Positions 18,103 through 26,839 of a DNA stretch of 38,516 bases are shown piece by piece. Both the position numbers and the translations under genes were made by a program. Source of the DNA: Candidatus Scalindua sp. (GTDB taxonomy: Bacteria > Planctomycetota > Brocadiia > Brocadiales > Scalinduaceae); assembly GCA_021776915.1 (NCBI GenBank), contig JAIQZU010000049.1:1-38516 (forward strand). The letters run 5' to 3'. How positions within the stretch are numbered: position 1 is the first letter of the stretch; the number at the start of each line of letters is the position of its first letter. The notes below the pieces were generated by a model. That model made no database searches and was not told the DNA's origin. It saw only the letters and a list, made by a program, of their open reading frames with translations.

Positions 18103-19530
18103 ATGAAAGTACTATTAATCGCACCATATTATTTTACCAATGCTGATGATCGTTCCGATAGTATAGATAAGAGAGAAGATTTCCTTCCATCATCTGCATT
18201 GATGTTTCTTGGAGCGGTATTGCGAGAGCATAATCATGAACCAATCCTTCTTGACCTTAACTCATCATACGTACATAAGAAGGTAGACAAAAAGCAATAT
18301 TGTTTAAATGTAATTCTAAGTGAAATAGAAAAACAAACAATTCAGTTAGTAGGATTTAATTGTTTGTTTTCCGGTATTTTTCCATCAATTTTGGAATATG
18401 CAGGAAAAATTAAAGAGAAATTTCCAAATGTAAAAATTGCAATTGGTGGTCTCCACCCTACAACATATTCTAAAAAGATTCTAGAGAGTTGTAAAGAAAT
18501 TGACTATGTGGTATTGGGCGAAGGCGAGATTCAGATAGTAAGAATTGCAGACAGCATTGAACAAAACGATTTTATTCATATAGATAAGATAAGCTCGTTT
18601 GCTTATAGGAATGAAGATAATGAAGTTAATATTAACAATGATAGATCATTCATAGATTTCAATGAACTGCCGATGCCAGCATGGGATTTAATAAACTTCA
18701 AGGATTATGAAATTGATTTGAGTCATTACTATAATCCAAAACAACATGCAAGGAGCCATTTAGAGAACATAGTCCCAATATTTTCAAGTAGAGGCTGTCC
18801 GTTCAATTGTAGTTTCTGTGATATGTTCCATGTAATGGGCAAAGAACATAGAAGAAGGGATGCCGTAAAAGTTGTTGATCAAATCGAGTTTATTCATAAA
18901 GAGTACGGAATGAATTATTTTCAATTCTTGGATGATAATTTAACATTAAATAGAGGGCATATACTGGGAATATGTAAAGAAATCAATAATCGAAAACTTG
19001 ATATACAATTTGATACGTCTAATGGGCTTAACATAAATTCATTAAATGAAGAAGTTATTGCGGCTATGGCTAGCGCAGGGCTTGTTGATGCCTGTATAGC
19101 TATTGAACATGGTTCTGATTACATAAGAAATGAAGTTATTGGCAAGAAATTAAAAAGAGAAACAATATATGAAGTAGCTGAGCTATTAAGGAAATATAAA
19201 GTACAGACTGGAGGCTTGTTTATAGCAGGGTTTCCAGAAGAAACCAATGAGACATTGGCTGACTCATATAAAATGATGACAGAGTTAAAATTAGATAGAA
19301 TGGCAACTGGTTGGGCAATTCCCTTTCCCGGAACTGCTCTTTTTGACCAAGTGAGGAAAGATGATTTATTTACAATATCAATTGATTTTGATCAGTTATG
19401 GAAGCAACCTATATCTTTTGTTCAAAAAAAACCTATTATAAAACCTTATAATATGTCTGTCGAAGAGCTGCTTGAATGGAAATCAAAGTTTGAATGTATA
19501 CGTTATAAATATTTTGGTAGGTATCAGTAA
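18103..19530 (+). CDS. B12-binding-type radical SAM protein
   Basis: This is a 475-residue protein. A cobalamin-binding-like domain covers about 1-160 (MKVLLIAPYYF, VGFNCLFSGIFPSI, IAIGGLHPTTY, YVVLGEGE). The radical SAM core follows, with SSRGCPFNCSFCD giving Cys232, Cys236 and Cys239, then FLDDNLTLNR, IEHGSDYIRNEVIGK and GLFIAGFPEETNE. This is the magnesium-protoporphyrin/BchE-like architecture. The start is well supported by GGAG at 18091-18094, 8 bases before ATG. It has no TPR tail, unlike the protein at 8517. An 88-base spacer separates it from the upstream oxidoreductase gene. The chemistry may be C-methylation, ring contraction or a rearrangement of a sugar or lipid; the sequence does not decide. 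Confidence 0.85.
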   Translation: MKVLLIAPYYFTNADDRSDSIDKREDFLPSSALMFLGAVLREHNHEPILLDLNSSYVHKKVDKKQYCLNVILSEIEKQTIQLVGFNCLFSGIFPSILEYAGKIKEKFPNVKIAIGGLHPTTYSKKILESCKEIDYVVLGEGEIQIVRIADSIEQNDFIHIDKISSFAYRNEDNEVNINNDRSFIDFNELPMPAWDLINFKDYEIDLSHYYNPKQHARSHLENIVPIFSSRGCPFNCSFCDMFHVMGKEHRRRDAVKVVDQIEFIHKEYGMNYFQFLDDNLTLNRGHILGICKEINNRKLDIQFDTSNGLNINSLNEEVIAAMASAGLVDACIAIEHGSDYIRNEVIGKKLKRETIYEVAELLRKYKVQTGGLFIAGFPEETNETLADSYKMMTELKLDRMATGWAIPFPGTALFDQVRKDDLFTISIDFDQLWKQPISFVQKKPIIKPYNMSVEELLEWKSKFECIRYKYFGRYQ

Positions 19531-19647
19531 CTGGTGGCATTGGTATAATTACAATATTTTGAGCGTAGCTAAATAATATTGTATTAATGCAACTTAAAAA
19601 AAGAATCGGAGTGGTAAATCCTAATCATAGTAGTTCTAGAATAAATT

Positions 19648-20898
19648 ATGAAAGATTATAATATTGACAATCTGACCAGTATACTAAAATCAAATTCTGC
19701 GACTGTCGTACTGTTTGGCGCTGGAGATTATGGTAAGCTTGCTCTATATGCTCTGAAAACGTTTGGTATTCAGGTCAGTTACTTTTGCGACAGTGATGAG
19801 CGCAAATGGGGAAAGCTTTATTGTGGTGTTAAAACCATTTTTCCCAAGGAATTGCTTGGGCTGAAACCTGATACTCATATTTTTATATGTAACAACTATA
19901 TAATCTCAGTTTCCTCTTTACTTAAACAAATGAATATTGCGAACATATACAGTTGTACGTCTCTTTTGGAAAACACCGATTTCTCCAAAACTGCTTTAGG
20001 TATACAGTCTTGTGATATTCAAAGAAAAATTGCGTTTCATAAAAGAGCATGTCTGAATGCAGACAATATCACATCTGGCGACCTTAATATAGCATGTATA
20101 GATATTGTTGTCACTGAACGCTGTTCTCTAAAATGCAGAGATTGCTCAAACCTGATGCAATATTATGTCGAACCCAGGGACTGCGATTTAAATTTGCTTT
20201 TAAAATCTGTTGACAAAATTATGGAGTGTATTGGCTGGCTTTATGAATTCAGAGTGCTAGGTGGAGAGCCATTTGTGAATAAACAATTGCATAAAGTTAT
20301 AAATGAGCTTGTAAAATACGAGAATGTGGGCAATGTAGTTGTCTATACCAACGGTACAATCATTCCAAGAGGCGAGTATTTGTTATGTCTTAAAAGCAAC
20401 AAGGTTAGGCTTGAAATTACAAATTATGGTGATATTTCAAAGAAATACAGTGAGCTGATTGAAACGCTTAAGGCTTATAACATAGCGCATATAACAAATC
20501 GTGTCAGCAAATGGGATGACTGCGGAAGCATACAGTACCATCAAAGAACAACGAGCGAACTTACTCATATGTTTAGGAACTGTTGCATGAATGATGTGAT
20601 AACATTGTTGCACGGAAAATTATACAGATGTCCTTTCTCCGCTCATGCAATAAATCTTAACGCAATTCCCATTAAAAAGAATGAAGTCATAGATTTTTCT
20701 GATGAAAATACAAGTCTTGATGACTTGAAATACGGAATAAAGCAACTATATAATAATAGTCAATATATAAATGCCTGTAATTATTGTAATGGTAGAGATT
20801 ATAATTCCCTTGAAATTGAGGCAGCTGTACAAGTTAAAGACCCGTTGCTGTTAAATGTTTATTCAGGAGACATCTCAAACCCACAGACCAAAGAATAA
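19648..20898 (+). CDS. Radical SAM protein with N-terminal nucleotide-binding-like domain
   Basis: This is a 416-residue two-domain protein. Residues 17-105 resemble a Rossmann-like domain (ATVVLFGAGDYGKLALYALK, YFCDSDERKWGKLYCGVKTI, IFICNN) of the kind attached to sugar transferases and PglD-like proteins. Residues about 148-360 form a radical SAM core with TERCSLKCRDC giving Cys159, Cys163 and Cys166, then FRVLGGEPFVN. Further cysteines occur near the end (CCMND, CPFSAHA and the CNYCNGRDY motif), so an auxiliary cluster is possible. The N-terminal module resembles the C-terminal module of the broken GT2 at 22537. The following IS transposase lies 181 bases downstream, so this gene and the broken GT2 may have been neighbours before the insertion. 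Confidence 0.82.
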   Translation: MKDYNIDNLTSILKSNSATVVLFGAGDYGKLALYALKTFGIQVSYFCDSDERKWGKLYCGVKTIFPKELLGLKPDTHIFICNNYIISVSSLLKQMNIANIYSCTSLLENTDFSKTALGIQSCDIQRKIAFHKRACLNADNITSGDLNIACIDIVVTERCSLKCRDCSNLMQYYVEPRDCDLNLLLKSVDKIMECIGWLYEFRVLGGEPFVNKQLHKVINELVKYENVGNVVVYTNGTIIPRGEYLLCLKSNKVRLEITNYGDISKKYSELIETLKAYNIAHITNRVSKWDDCGSIQYHQRTTSELTHMFRNCCMNDVITLLHGKLYRCPFSAHAINLNAIPIKKNEVIDFSDENTSLDDLKYGIKQLYNNSQYINACNYCNGRDYNSLEIEAAVQVKDPLLLNVYSGDISNPQTKE

Positions 20899-21070
20899 AT
20901 ATTTATGTTGTTATTCAGTTTTTGATTGGAAATTTACAAGTGTAGTAATTTCTGGTAGTTACGAATATCGAAAGGCATAAAAATTCTTGCAAAATGGGAG
21001 TTATATGATACAATCTTTTTTTATAAGTTGTTGTACAACAAAGGATTATATTAATATTTCCCAAATGCAA

Positions 21071-21075
21071 GGAGG
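21071..21075 (+). promoter_or_regulatory. Ribosome-binding site deciding the transposase start
   Basis: GGAGG lies 4 bases before ATG 21080. The open frame extends upstream to 20987, but nothing there resembles a ribosome site, so the start is placed at 21080. Confidence 0.7.
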
Positions 21076-21079
21076 TAAA

Positions 21080-22429
21080 ATGAGAGCAATTCGAGACACG
21101 CAATTGAGGTTTGAATTTTATCAGAGTGATAGCAAAATGTCAAAGAAACTGGAGAAAATGTCAGATATTTTACAAAAAGACAGAAGTTTTTTAGAGAAAA
21201 TAGCAGAGGATTTCAAGACGCCAAAAGGGTCTCCTGCCGGGGCAAAAGGGATGACAGTAGAACAGGTGGTAAGGGTTGCAATATTGAAACAGCTACGTCA
21301 ATTGGGCTATGAGGAATTATACGATTGCTTGAATGACAATATAAGTTACAGGCACTTTGCAAAGGTTCGCGAAGGCGTGATTCCTAAGAAGGCGACGTTG
21401 AATGAGAATATAAAGAAGATATCTCCAGAAGGATGGGAGGAGATACATAAGGTAATAGTCAAGACCGCGATAGAGATGGGCGTAGAAAAAGGTAAAAGTG
21501 TACGAACGGATTCAACAGGAGTGGAAAGCAATATTCATTATCCGACAGATGGAGAGTTGTTGTGGGATTGTGTAAGAGTAATAGATAGGATAATCGAAGG
21601 AGTAATGGGAGAATATCCTGAAATGGAGATAGAGTATCACAATCACACGACGAGGGCTAAGAAACGGAGATACCGGATAGTCAATACGAGCAGTAAAGAG
21701 AAGAGAGTGGAAGCGTATAAAGATTTACTGAAGGTGTCAAGAGCAACAGCAGAATACAGTGAGTCCTGCATAAAGCAGTTGGAGAAGAAAGTAAAACAGG
21801 GAGATATAGAGGCTGGGGTGTACAAGGAGAATTTAGCAGGATATTTGGAATCATTGAAGATCATAATAAATCAAACAGAGCGTAGGGTATTAAAAGGCGA
21901 GATTGTTGAATCGAAGGATAAGTTAGTATCAATATTTGAGACGCACAGTGATATATTAGCCAAGGGCAAGAGGAAGGTGGTATTTGGTCATAAGATATTG
22001 CTGAGTGGAGGTAAAAGCAATTTGATATTAGACTGTATGATAGAGAGAGGTAATTGGAGTGATGCGGAATATTTTAGAGAAGGGATAGACAGGCTTGAGG
22101 AAAAGTACGGATTTCTTCCGGAGGAGATAACAACGGACGGTGGATTTGCAAGTGGCGATAATTATGATTATGCAGTAGGCAAAGGGATTAAGAAGGTTTT
22201 GTTTACGAAGAAATGCGCATCGAAGATAGTGGAACTTGTAAAGACAAGCAGAGCATATAAGAAGTTAAAAAGGTTTCGAGCAGGGATTGAGGGATGTATA
22301 TCTGCGGCAAAGAGATCGTATGGTTTAAGCAGATGTACCTGGAAAGGATGGCAGAGTTTTCAAAGCTATGTTTGGTTAAGTGTGATAGCTTTTAATCTGA
22401 ATATTCTGTCTGTCGCTTTGTTGAAATAG
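21080..22429 (+). mobile_element. IS transposase, ISNCY-like family, intact
   Basis: This is a 449-residue protein starting MRAIRDTQLRFEF after a strong GGAGG site. It has an N-terminal DNA-binding segment with KGMTVEQVVRVAILKQLRQLGYEEL, a helical middle, and a DDE-type catalytic core: KSVRTDSTGVESNIHYPTDG (first Asp), EITTDGGFASGDNYDYA (second Asp), then IEGCISAAKRSYGLSRC (Glu). That is the pattern of the ISNCY/IS1202-like group. Its regular base use, strong start and full length suggest a recent, active element. I could not find convincing terminal inverted repeats in the 20899-21079 and 22430-22536 flanks, so the ends are undefined; a perfect 14-bp palindrome at 21028-21041 lies inside the likely left flank. 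It separates the radical SAM gene from a damaged GT2 gene. Confidence 0.85.
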
Positions 22430-22536
22430 ATTAAGCAAGAGGTACATATTATAATCAGAGAGTATACTGTGGTTGCGGTGTGTTTAAATCCGGGTAGAAA
22501 GCCTGATTTTCAAGTCTTTCTTGAATTATTGTTAAT

Positions 22537-23885
22537 TTGAAAAATAAAAAAACTGAAAAGCGGATTAAGGCGCGTTTTTAAAGCCTTATTCCCAGACAAA
22601 AACTATTCAGTGTTATTATTCCAATATATAATCAAGAACAGCACATGGCTGAATGTATTCAGAGCATTTTAAAGCAAAATTTCAAAAGCTTAGAGATTAT
22701 TCTGGTAGATGACTGTTCAATTGATAAAAGCAGAGAAATATGTGATTACTTTGCCGAGAATAATAAAAATATAAAGGTAATAAATCACCAAAAGAACTGT
22801 GGGGTTTCTGTTAGTAGAAACACTGGGATAAATGCAGCAAGTGGTCAATTTATTATTTTTGTTGATAGTGATGATTATTTATTTGAAGGGTGTCTTAATG
22901 GCATTGCAAGGCTGATAGAAAAAAACCCGGTGATGGATGTAATTATAGGAAAATATAACGAGGGCCATCAAAATAGTTGTTCTAACGAATGTTTGACAGC
23001 ACTGTCATTAATAGTATTAATCCCAATAATTTCGTAGCACACATATACAATTTAAATTATTACCCAGATCATTGTTGGCATTACGTCATTAACCGTAATT
23101 TTATTATTGCAAAACGTCTTTATTTTGTTAACGTTAAAATTGCTGAGGATCAAGAATATGTCGCAAGACTCTTATGCCTTATGAAAAAATTCTTTATGTA
23201 TGAAGGGCGCTTTTATTATCACAGGCTATCGTCTGCAAGACTAAGTAACTCAGTAGATTATGACGCATGTGTCTCTTTTTTGTATATTGTAATTGAGATG
23301 GCAAAATTTATCAGTAATAATTATCTATCAAACATAAAAAAAGAGTTTATTTATTCAAGAATCAAATATGCTTTAGGATCTTTTTCTGCAATCCTACATA
23401 TGCGAAATCGTGCAGAAATTTATAAGCTTTCTAATGTCATTGAAAACAATATTGATAACCTTCTAATTCTACCTTCCTATGTCATTGATATGTTTTTATT
23501 CGTGAAAACCTATGGAGCATATAAGGGACTTTTATTGTACAAAAGATTTACCTATGAGGAAACAATTTCTCTAATAAATAACAATAACTACAAAGAGATT
23601 TATATTTTTTGTGTAGGTTTATTTGCAGAAGTTACAGCGCAAATATTACAGAATGAAGGATATTGTGTAAAAGGGTTTTTAGATAACAACAAAACATTGG
23701 ATGGTAGCTTTCTTTCGGGTTTGAAGGTAAGTATTCCCTCTGCTTTATCTTATAGATCAAAGGAAGGGTTAAAGGATGTTTTTGTGGTTGTGTGCAATCA
23801 AAAAACAACAACATTTGAAGAAATATCAAGCCAATTGGAAGGATTGGGCTTGAAAAAGGTGCAGATAGCTCAAAAAATATTTTAA
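22537..23885 (+). pseudogene. GT2 glycosyltransferase with C-terminal nucleotide-binding-like domain, broken
   Basis: One GT2 gene is split by two lesions. A TTG at 22537 starts a plausible N-terminus (KNKKTEKRIKARF). An in-frame TAA at 22579-22581 follows, and the same frame then continues through LFSVIIPIYNQEQHMAEC with the GT2 strand, ILVDDCSIDKS and FVDSDDYLFEG. The first ATG (22645) lies inside the conserved region, so it cannot be the true start. Around 22989-22995 the frame shifts by one base: the reading NEC continues as FDSTVINSINPNN if one T is added to a TTT run. The second part holds the acceptor domain and, from about 23598, a Rossmann-like module (IYIFCVGLFAEVTAQILQ, VKGFLDNN). 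Either or both lesions could be sequencing errors. Confidence 0.75.
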
Positions 23886-23970
23886 GTTATCGCAACTCAA
23901 CGGATGTGGTATTGGACAATATAAAAACTAATAGAAATATGCACATGTTAGTTGAATCTAGGTCTGTTTA

Positions 23971-24960
23971 TTGAATAAAAGTTTGATGAATACAAAAGCT
24001 ATCACTGTATATAAAACGGGCGGGCCTGAAGTTCTTACTCTTAATGAAGTGGAGATAAGTCAACTGCAGCAACATGAGGTATTGATCAAGAACGAGGCCG
24101 TCGGGCTGAATTTTATTGATATTTATCATCGTAATGGTATTAATCCTTTACTTTTGCCTTTTATTCCAGGCTTTGAAGGTGCAGGTGTGGTTGAAAAGAT
24201 AGGAGCTGGTGTTAAAGCTTTTCAAGAGGGAGATCGAGTTGCTTATTGTACAGCTACTGTTGGTTCGTATTGTAAGCATAGATCTTTGCCGGCTGATAAA
24301 CTTGTACCGTTGCCTGATGATGTTAGTTTTCAAGATGCAGCTGCAATGCTCCTCAAAGGATTGACTGCTGAGTATCTTGTTCATAGGGCGTACAAGGTTC
24401 ACCCTATGGAAAAAGTTCTTCTTCACGCGGCGGCGGGGGGTGTCGGAACGATACTATGTCAATGGTTAAAAAAGATTGGCGCTACAGTAATTGGAACTGT
24501 TGGTTCTCCAGAAAAAGCTGAGTTTGCAAAGAAACACGGTTGTGATCACACGATACTTTATCAAGAAGAAGATGTCGTCGCTGTTGTCAGCGAGTTAACG
24601 GATGGGCAGGGGGTGCAAGTTGTTTACGATTCAGTGGGAAAAACAACATTTGATGTGTCTTTGAACTGTCTTGGCCGCCGCGGGTATTTTGTCTGTTTTG
24701 GCAATGCTTCTGGCCTGCCTGATCCCATTCCTCCAATGCTTCTTGCACAAAAGGGATCACTTTACTTTACACGTCCAAGACTTGTTGATTATTGTGCTGA
24801 AAGGGATGAATTGCTCGAGGCTGCGGAAACCCTCTTCGAATTTTATCGCAAAGGACTTAAAGTAGAGATAGAACAAAAGTTTGCCTTGGAAGATGCAGAA
24901 CAAGCGCATAGATACCTGGAAAGCCGATTGACAAAAGGGTCTTCTATTCTGTTGCCATAA
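23971..24960 (+). CDS. Zinc-independent MDR oxidoreductase (quinone reductase-like)
   Basis: This is a 329-residue medium-chain dehydrogenase/reductase of the NADPH:quinone reductase type. It has GGPEVLTLNEVEI near the start, VGLNFIDIYHRNG and FIPGFEGAGVVEKIGAGV, AAAMLLKGLTAEYL, and LLHAAAGGVGTILCQWLKKIGA around 148-170 (NADPH-binding AAAGGVG). Catalytic-zinc cysteine/histidine pairs are absent, as expected for this subgroup. It would reduce a quinone, enone or enoyl thioester. Beside an AMP-forming ligase and an acyl carrier protein, reduction of an enoyl group on an acyl chain is a plausible role. TTG at 23971 is supported by AGGT about 7 bases upstream; in-frame ATG 23986 is possible. Confidence 0.85.
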   Translation: MNKSLMNTKAITVYKTGGPEVLTLNEVEISQLQQHEVLIKNEAVGLNFIDIYHRNGINPLLLPFIPGFEGAGVVEKIGAGVKAFQEGDRVAYCTATVGSYCKHRSLPADKLVPLPDDVSFQDAAAMLLKGLTAEYLVHRAYKVHPMEKVLLHAAAGGVGTILCQWLKKIGATVIGTVGSPEKAEFAKKHGCDHTILYQEEDVVAVVSELTDGQGVQVVYDSVGKTTFDVSLNCLGRRGYFVCFGNASGLPDPIPPMLLAQKGSLYFTRPRLVDYCAERDELLEAAETLFEFYRKGLKVEIEQKFALEDAEQAHRYLESRLTKGSSILLP

Positions 24961-25095
24961 TCAGTATTTGATAGCCAGACAATGTTCAGTGATTATCATT
25001 TAATAATAATTGTACTGCCTAAAGCACCTCTGAATAATTATTTGATATATAAACAGTTAAATGGTGTTTATTGATAGATAAGTCCAACATTGAAG

Positions 25096-26538
25096 ATGGC
25101 ACGTTCTAATGAGATTGCGGCTTTAGAAAGTCGTTTCAAAGAAAGTTTTGATGATGTTCTTATCTCTACTCTGGATGGTAAAGACTTTACCTATGGCCGG
25201 TTCTGGGTAAATGCTCAGGGAATTGCTGATAATTGGCGTAACAATGGTATAAAACCTGGAGTCAACATTGCGCTCATATTACCTAATAGTGTCTCTATGT
25301 TAGCGTGTTATCTTGCCTGTGTAATTGGCGGGTATATTGCAAATCCAATTCTAACGACATTATCTCAAGAAGAGATTGAGGCAAGGCTTGCTTTGACTCG
25401 CCCTGTACTGGTGATAAGGGAACCTTTTGAGTTATCTCAAAGTGTTAGCCTATTAGATATTGAAAATGTCAGAATCACTACAGGGTCTGACTCTAGTTTT
25501 TGTGTGATGTTTACGTCTGGAACCACTGGAAAACCGAAGGGAATCTGTCATAGTCTTTCCGGTATGATAGGTAGTGCTCGATCTTTTGCAAATATTGCGG
25601 GGATGAATAAGCAAACTCGTATCTACCATATCTTGCCTATGGCATATATGGCGGGGTTTATTAATACTTTTCTGGCTCCTCTCCTCTCAGGTGGGAGAAT
25701 TATTGAGGGATCGGTAGTTTCTGCTGCTGCCATGCTTGACTTCTGGGAGCGTCCTGTCGACATGAAAGTGAACACTCTGTGTCTGACACCGACGATTGCG
25801 GCTATGTTATGCCGATTAAACCGAAACAGGAAAGATGCTCGAAAATATGCAGCTAACCTGCGAATTATTCTGTCCACGGCTGGCGTTCTGCACAGTGGTC
25901 TTAGAACGGAGTTTATGAGGATTTTCGGAAAACCCCTTCAAGATTGCTATGGTACGACTGAATTAGGGGGGCCACTGACCGTACAGTTTCCAGAAGACGC
26001 TTTAGTTGTCGAAAACTCAGGCTGTCCTATACCTGAGTTGGATTTCTCGTTTCGTCCTGCTCCAGGTGGGGAGAATGAAATGTGGATTCGCTCGCCATAT
26101 ATCATGAAAGGTTATTTGACTGAAGAGGGCTTGAGTCTGCCAGTCGACGAACAAGGGTTTATGGCGACAGGTGACTTGGCAGAAATCGTGGATGGAAACA
26201 TAATTATTACCGGACGGTGCAAGGATATTATTATTCGTGGCGCAGAAAATATTGCCCCTATTGTTATTGAAAATGAAATTAGTGCCGTCGAAGGGGTTAA
26301 AGAAGTTGCAGTGATTGGAATGCCTCACGAATTTTGGGGTGAGATCGTTGTCGTTTGTATCTTGCCGGAAGATAACATAGAAGAGGCGATGTTGCTCAAT
26401 GAAGTTCAGCTACGCGCCTCGGAGTATCTTTCCCCTATGTATCAACCGGACAAGATCATAGCCGTTAAGGAATTTCCGAGGACATTTACAGGTAAAGTTC
26501 AAAAAAACATTCTGAGAAATCAATTAATGATCGCATAG
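25096..26538 (+). CDS. AMP-forming acyl ligase (ANL superfamily)
   Basis: This 480-residue adenylate-forming enzyme has the P-loop MFTSGTTGKPKG (residues 138-149), the A5 motif DCYGTTELGGPL, the A7 motif MATGDLAEIVDG, the A8 hinge GRCKDIIIRGAENI and the A10 motif PRTFTGKVQKNILR with Lys467 as the likely catalytic lysine. It is shorter than typical acetyl-CoA synthetases and resembles acyl-CoA/ACP ligases of natural-product and cyclohexanecarboxylate type. It would activate a carboxylic acid as acyl-AMP and load it onto CoA or the acyl carrier protein at 28013. TTG at 25090 just upstream is an alternative start. A gap of 129 bases follows the MDR gene. The acid used is unknown. Confidence 0.87.
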   Translation: MARSNEIAALESRFKESFDDVLISTLDGKDFTYGRFWVNAQGIADNWRNNGIKPGVNIALILPNSVSMLACYLACVIGGYIANPILTTLSQEEIEARLALTRPVLVIREPFELSQSVSLLDIENVRITTGSDSSFCVMFTSGTTGKPKGICHSLSGMIGSARSFANIAGMNKQTRIYHILPMAYMAGFINTFLAPLLSGGRIIEGSVVSAAAMLDFWERPVDMKVNTLCLTPTIAAMLCRLNRNRKDARKYAANLRIILSTAGVLHSGLRTEFMRIFGKPLQDCYGTTELGGPLTVQFPEDALVVENSGCPIPELDFSFRPAPGGENEMWIRSPYIMKGYLTEEGLSLPVDEQGFMATGDLAEIVDGNIIITGRCKDIIIRGAENIAPIVIENEISAVEGVKEVAVIGMPHEFWGEIVVVCILPEDNIEEAMLLNEVQLRASEYLSPMYQPDKIIAVKEFPRTFTGKVQKNILRNQLMIA

Positions 26539-26839
26539 TATCGTTAGCTTGTTAGGGCTATTAGATCACTGCTATCTAATCGTTTTACGTACATCTGAAT
26601 TAAGTAGCCGTGTTGAATACGCGTTGAATAATACCCTGAATTTAAAATTCATCATCTTGGTGGGCTGAAAGGCTCCTTTGTTTTAGATTGTATTCTAGAA
26701 ATGATGAACTAGGTGAACGGATAGTTTTTTTAAATTTATGTTAACAATGCTGTTTTGCTGTCAGCTACAATCTGCAATATTATTGGGTAAATAATAAGCA
26801 TAAAGTTAACATATTTACCAGGATAAAAGGGGTAATGAA
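26539..26839 (+). other. 301-base spacer with possible transposase relic
   Basis: The gap between the ligase and radical SAM genes is longer than most in the cluster. It carries the weak hairpin above. It also has a short stretch, 26641-26712, whose frame 1 reading (FKIHHLGGLKG then SFVLDCILEMMN) resembles the GHKILLSGGKS to LILDCMIERGN strand of the ISNCY-like transposase at 21080: 7 of 16 aligned residues match in my hand alignment. It then hits a TAG. No intact gene is seen. The last 15 bases contain AAGGGG, the ribosome site for the next gene. Confidence 0.4.
26560..26580 (+). terminator. Weak candidate terminator hairpin
   Basis: A perfect 7-bp inverted repeat (26560-26566 with 26574-26580, 7-base loop) follows the acyl ligase stop by 22 bases and is succeeded by CGTTTT. 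The stem is AT-rich, so as a rho-independent terminator it is weak. Confidence 0.3.

Noticed and set aside
19587-19661. 24-codon frame beginning MQLKKRIGVVNPNHSSS overlapping the radical SAM start at 19648.
   Set aside because: There is no ribosome site, it overlaps the start of a well-supported gene by 14 bases, and no family is recognised; chance is likely.
21028-21041. Perfect 14-bp palindrome considered as an IS end or operator.
   Set aside because: No matching copy was found on the other side of the element and there is no target-site duplication, so it is kept only as a note in the transposase entry.
20987-21079. Upstream extension of the transposase reading frame.
   Set aside because: There is no ribosome site, the sequence is low-complexity, and GGAGG at 21071 points to ATG 21080.
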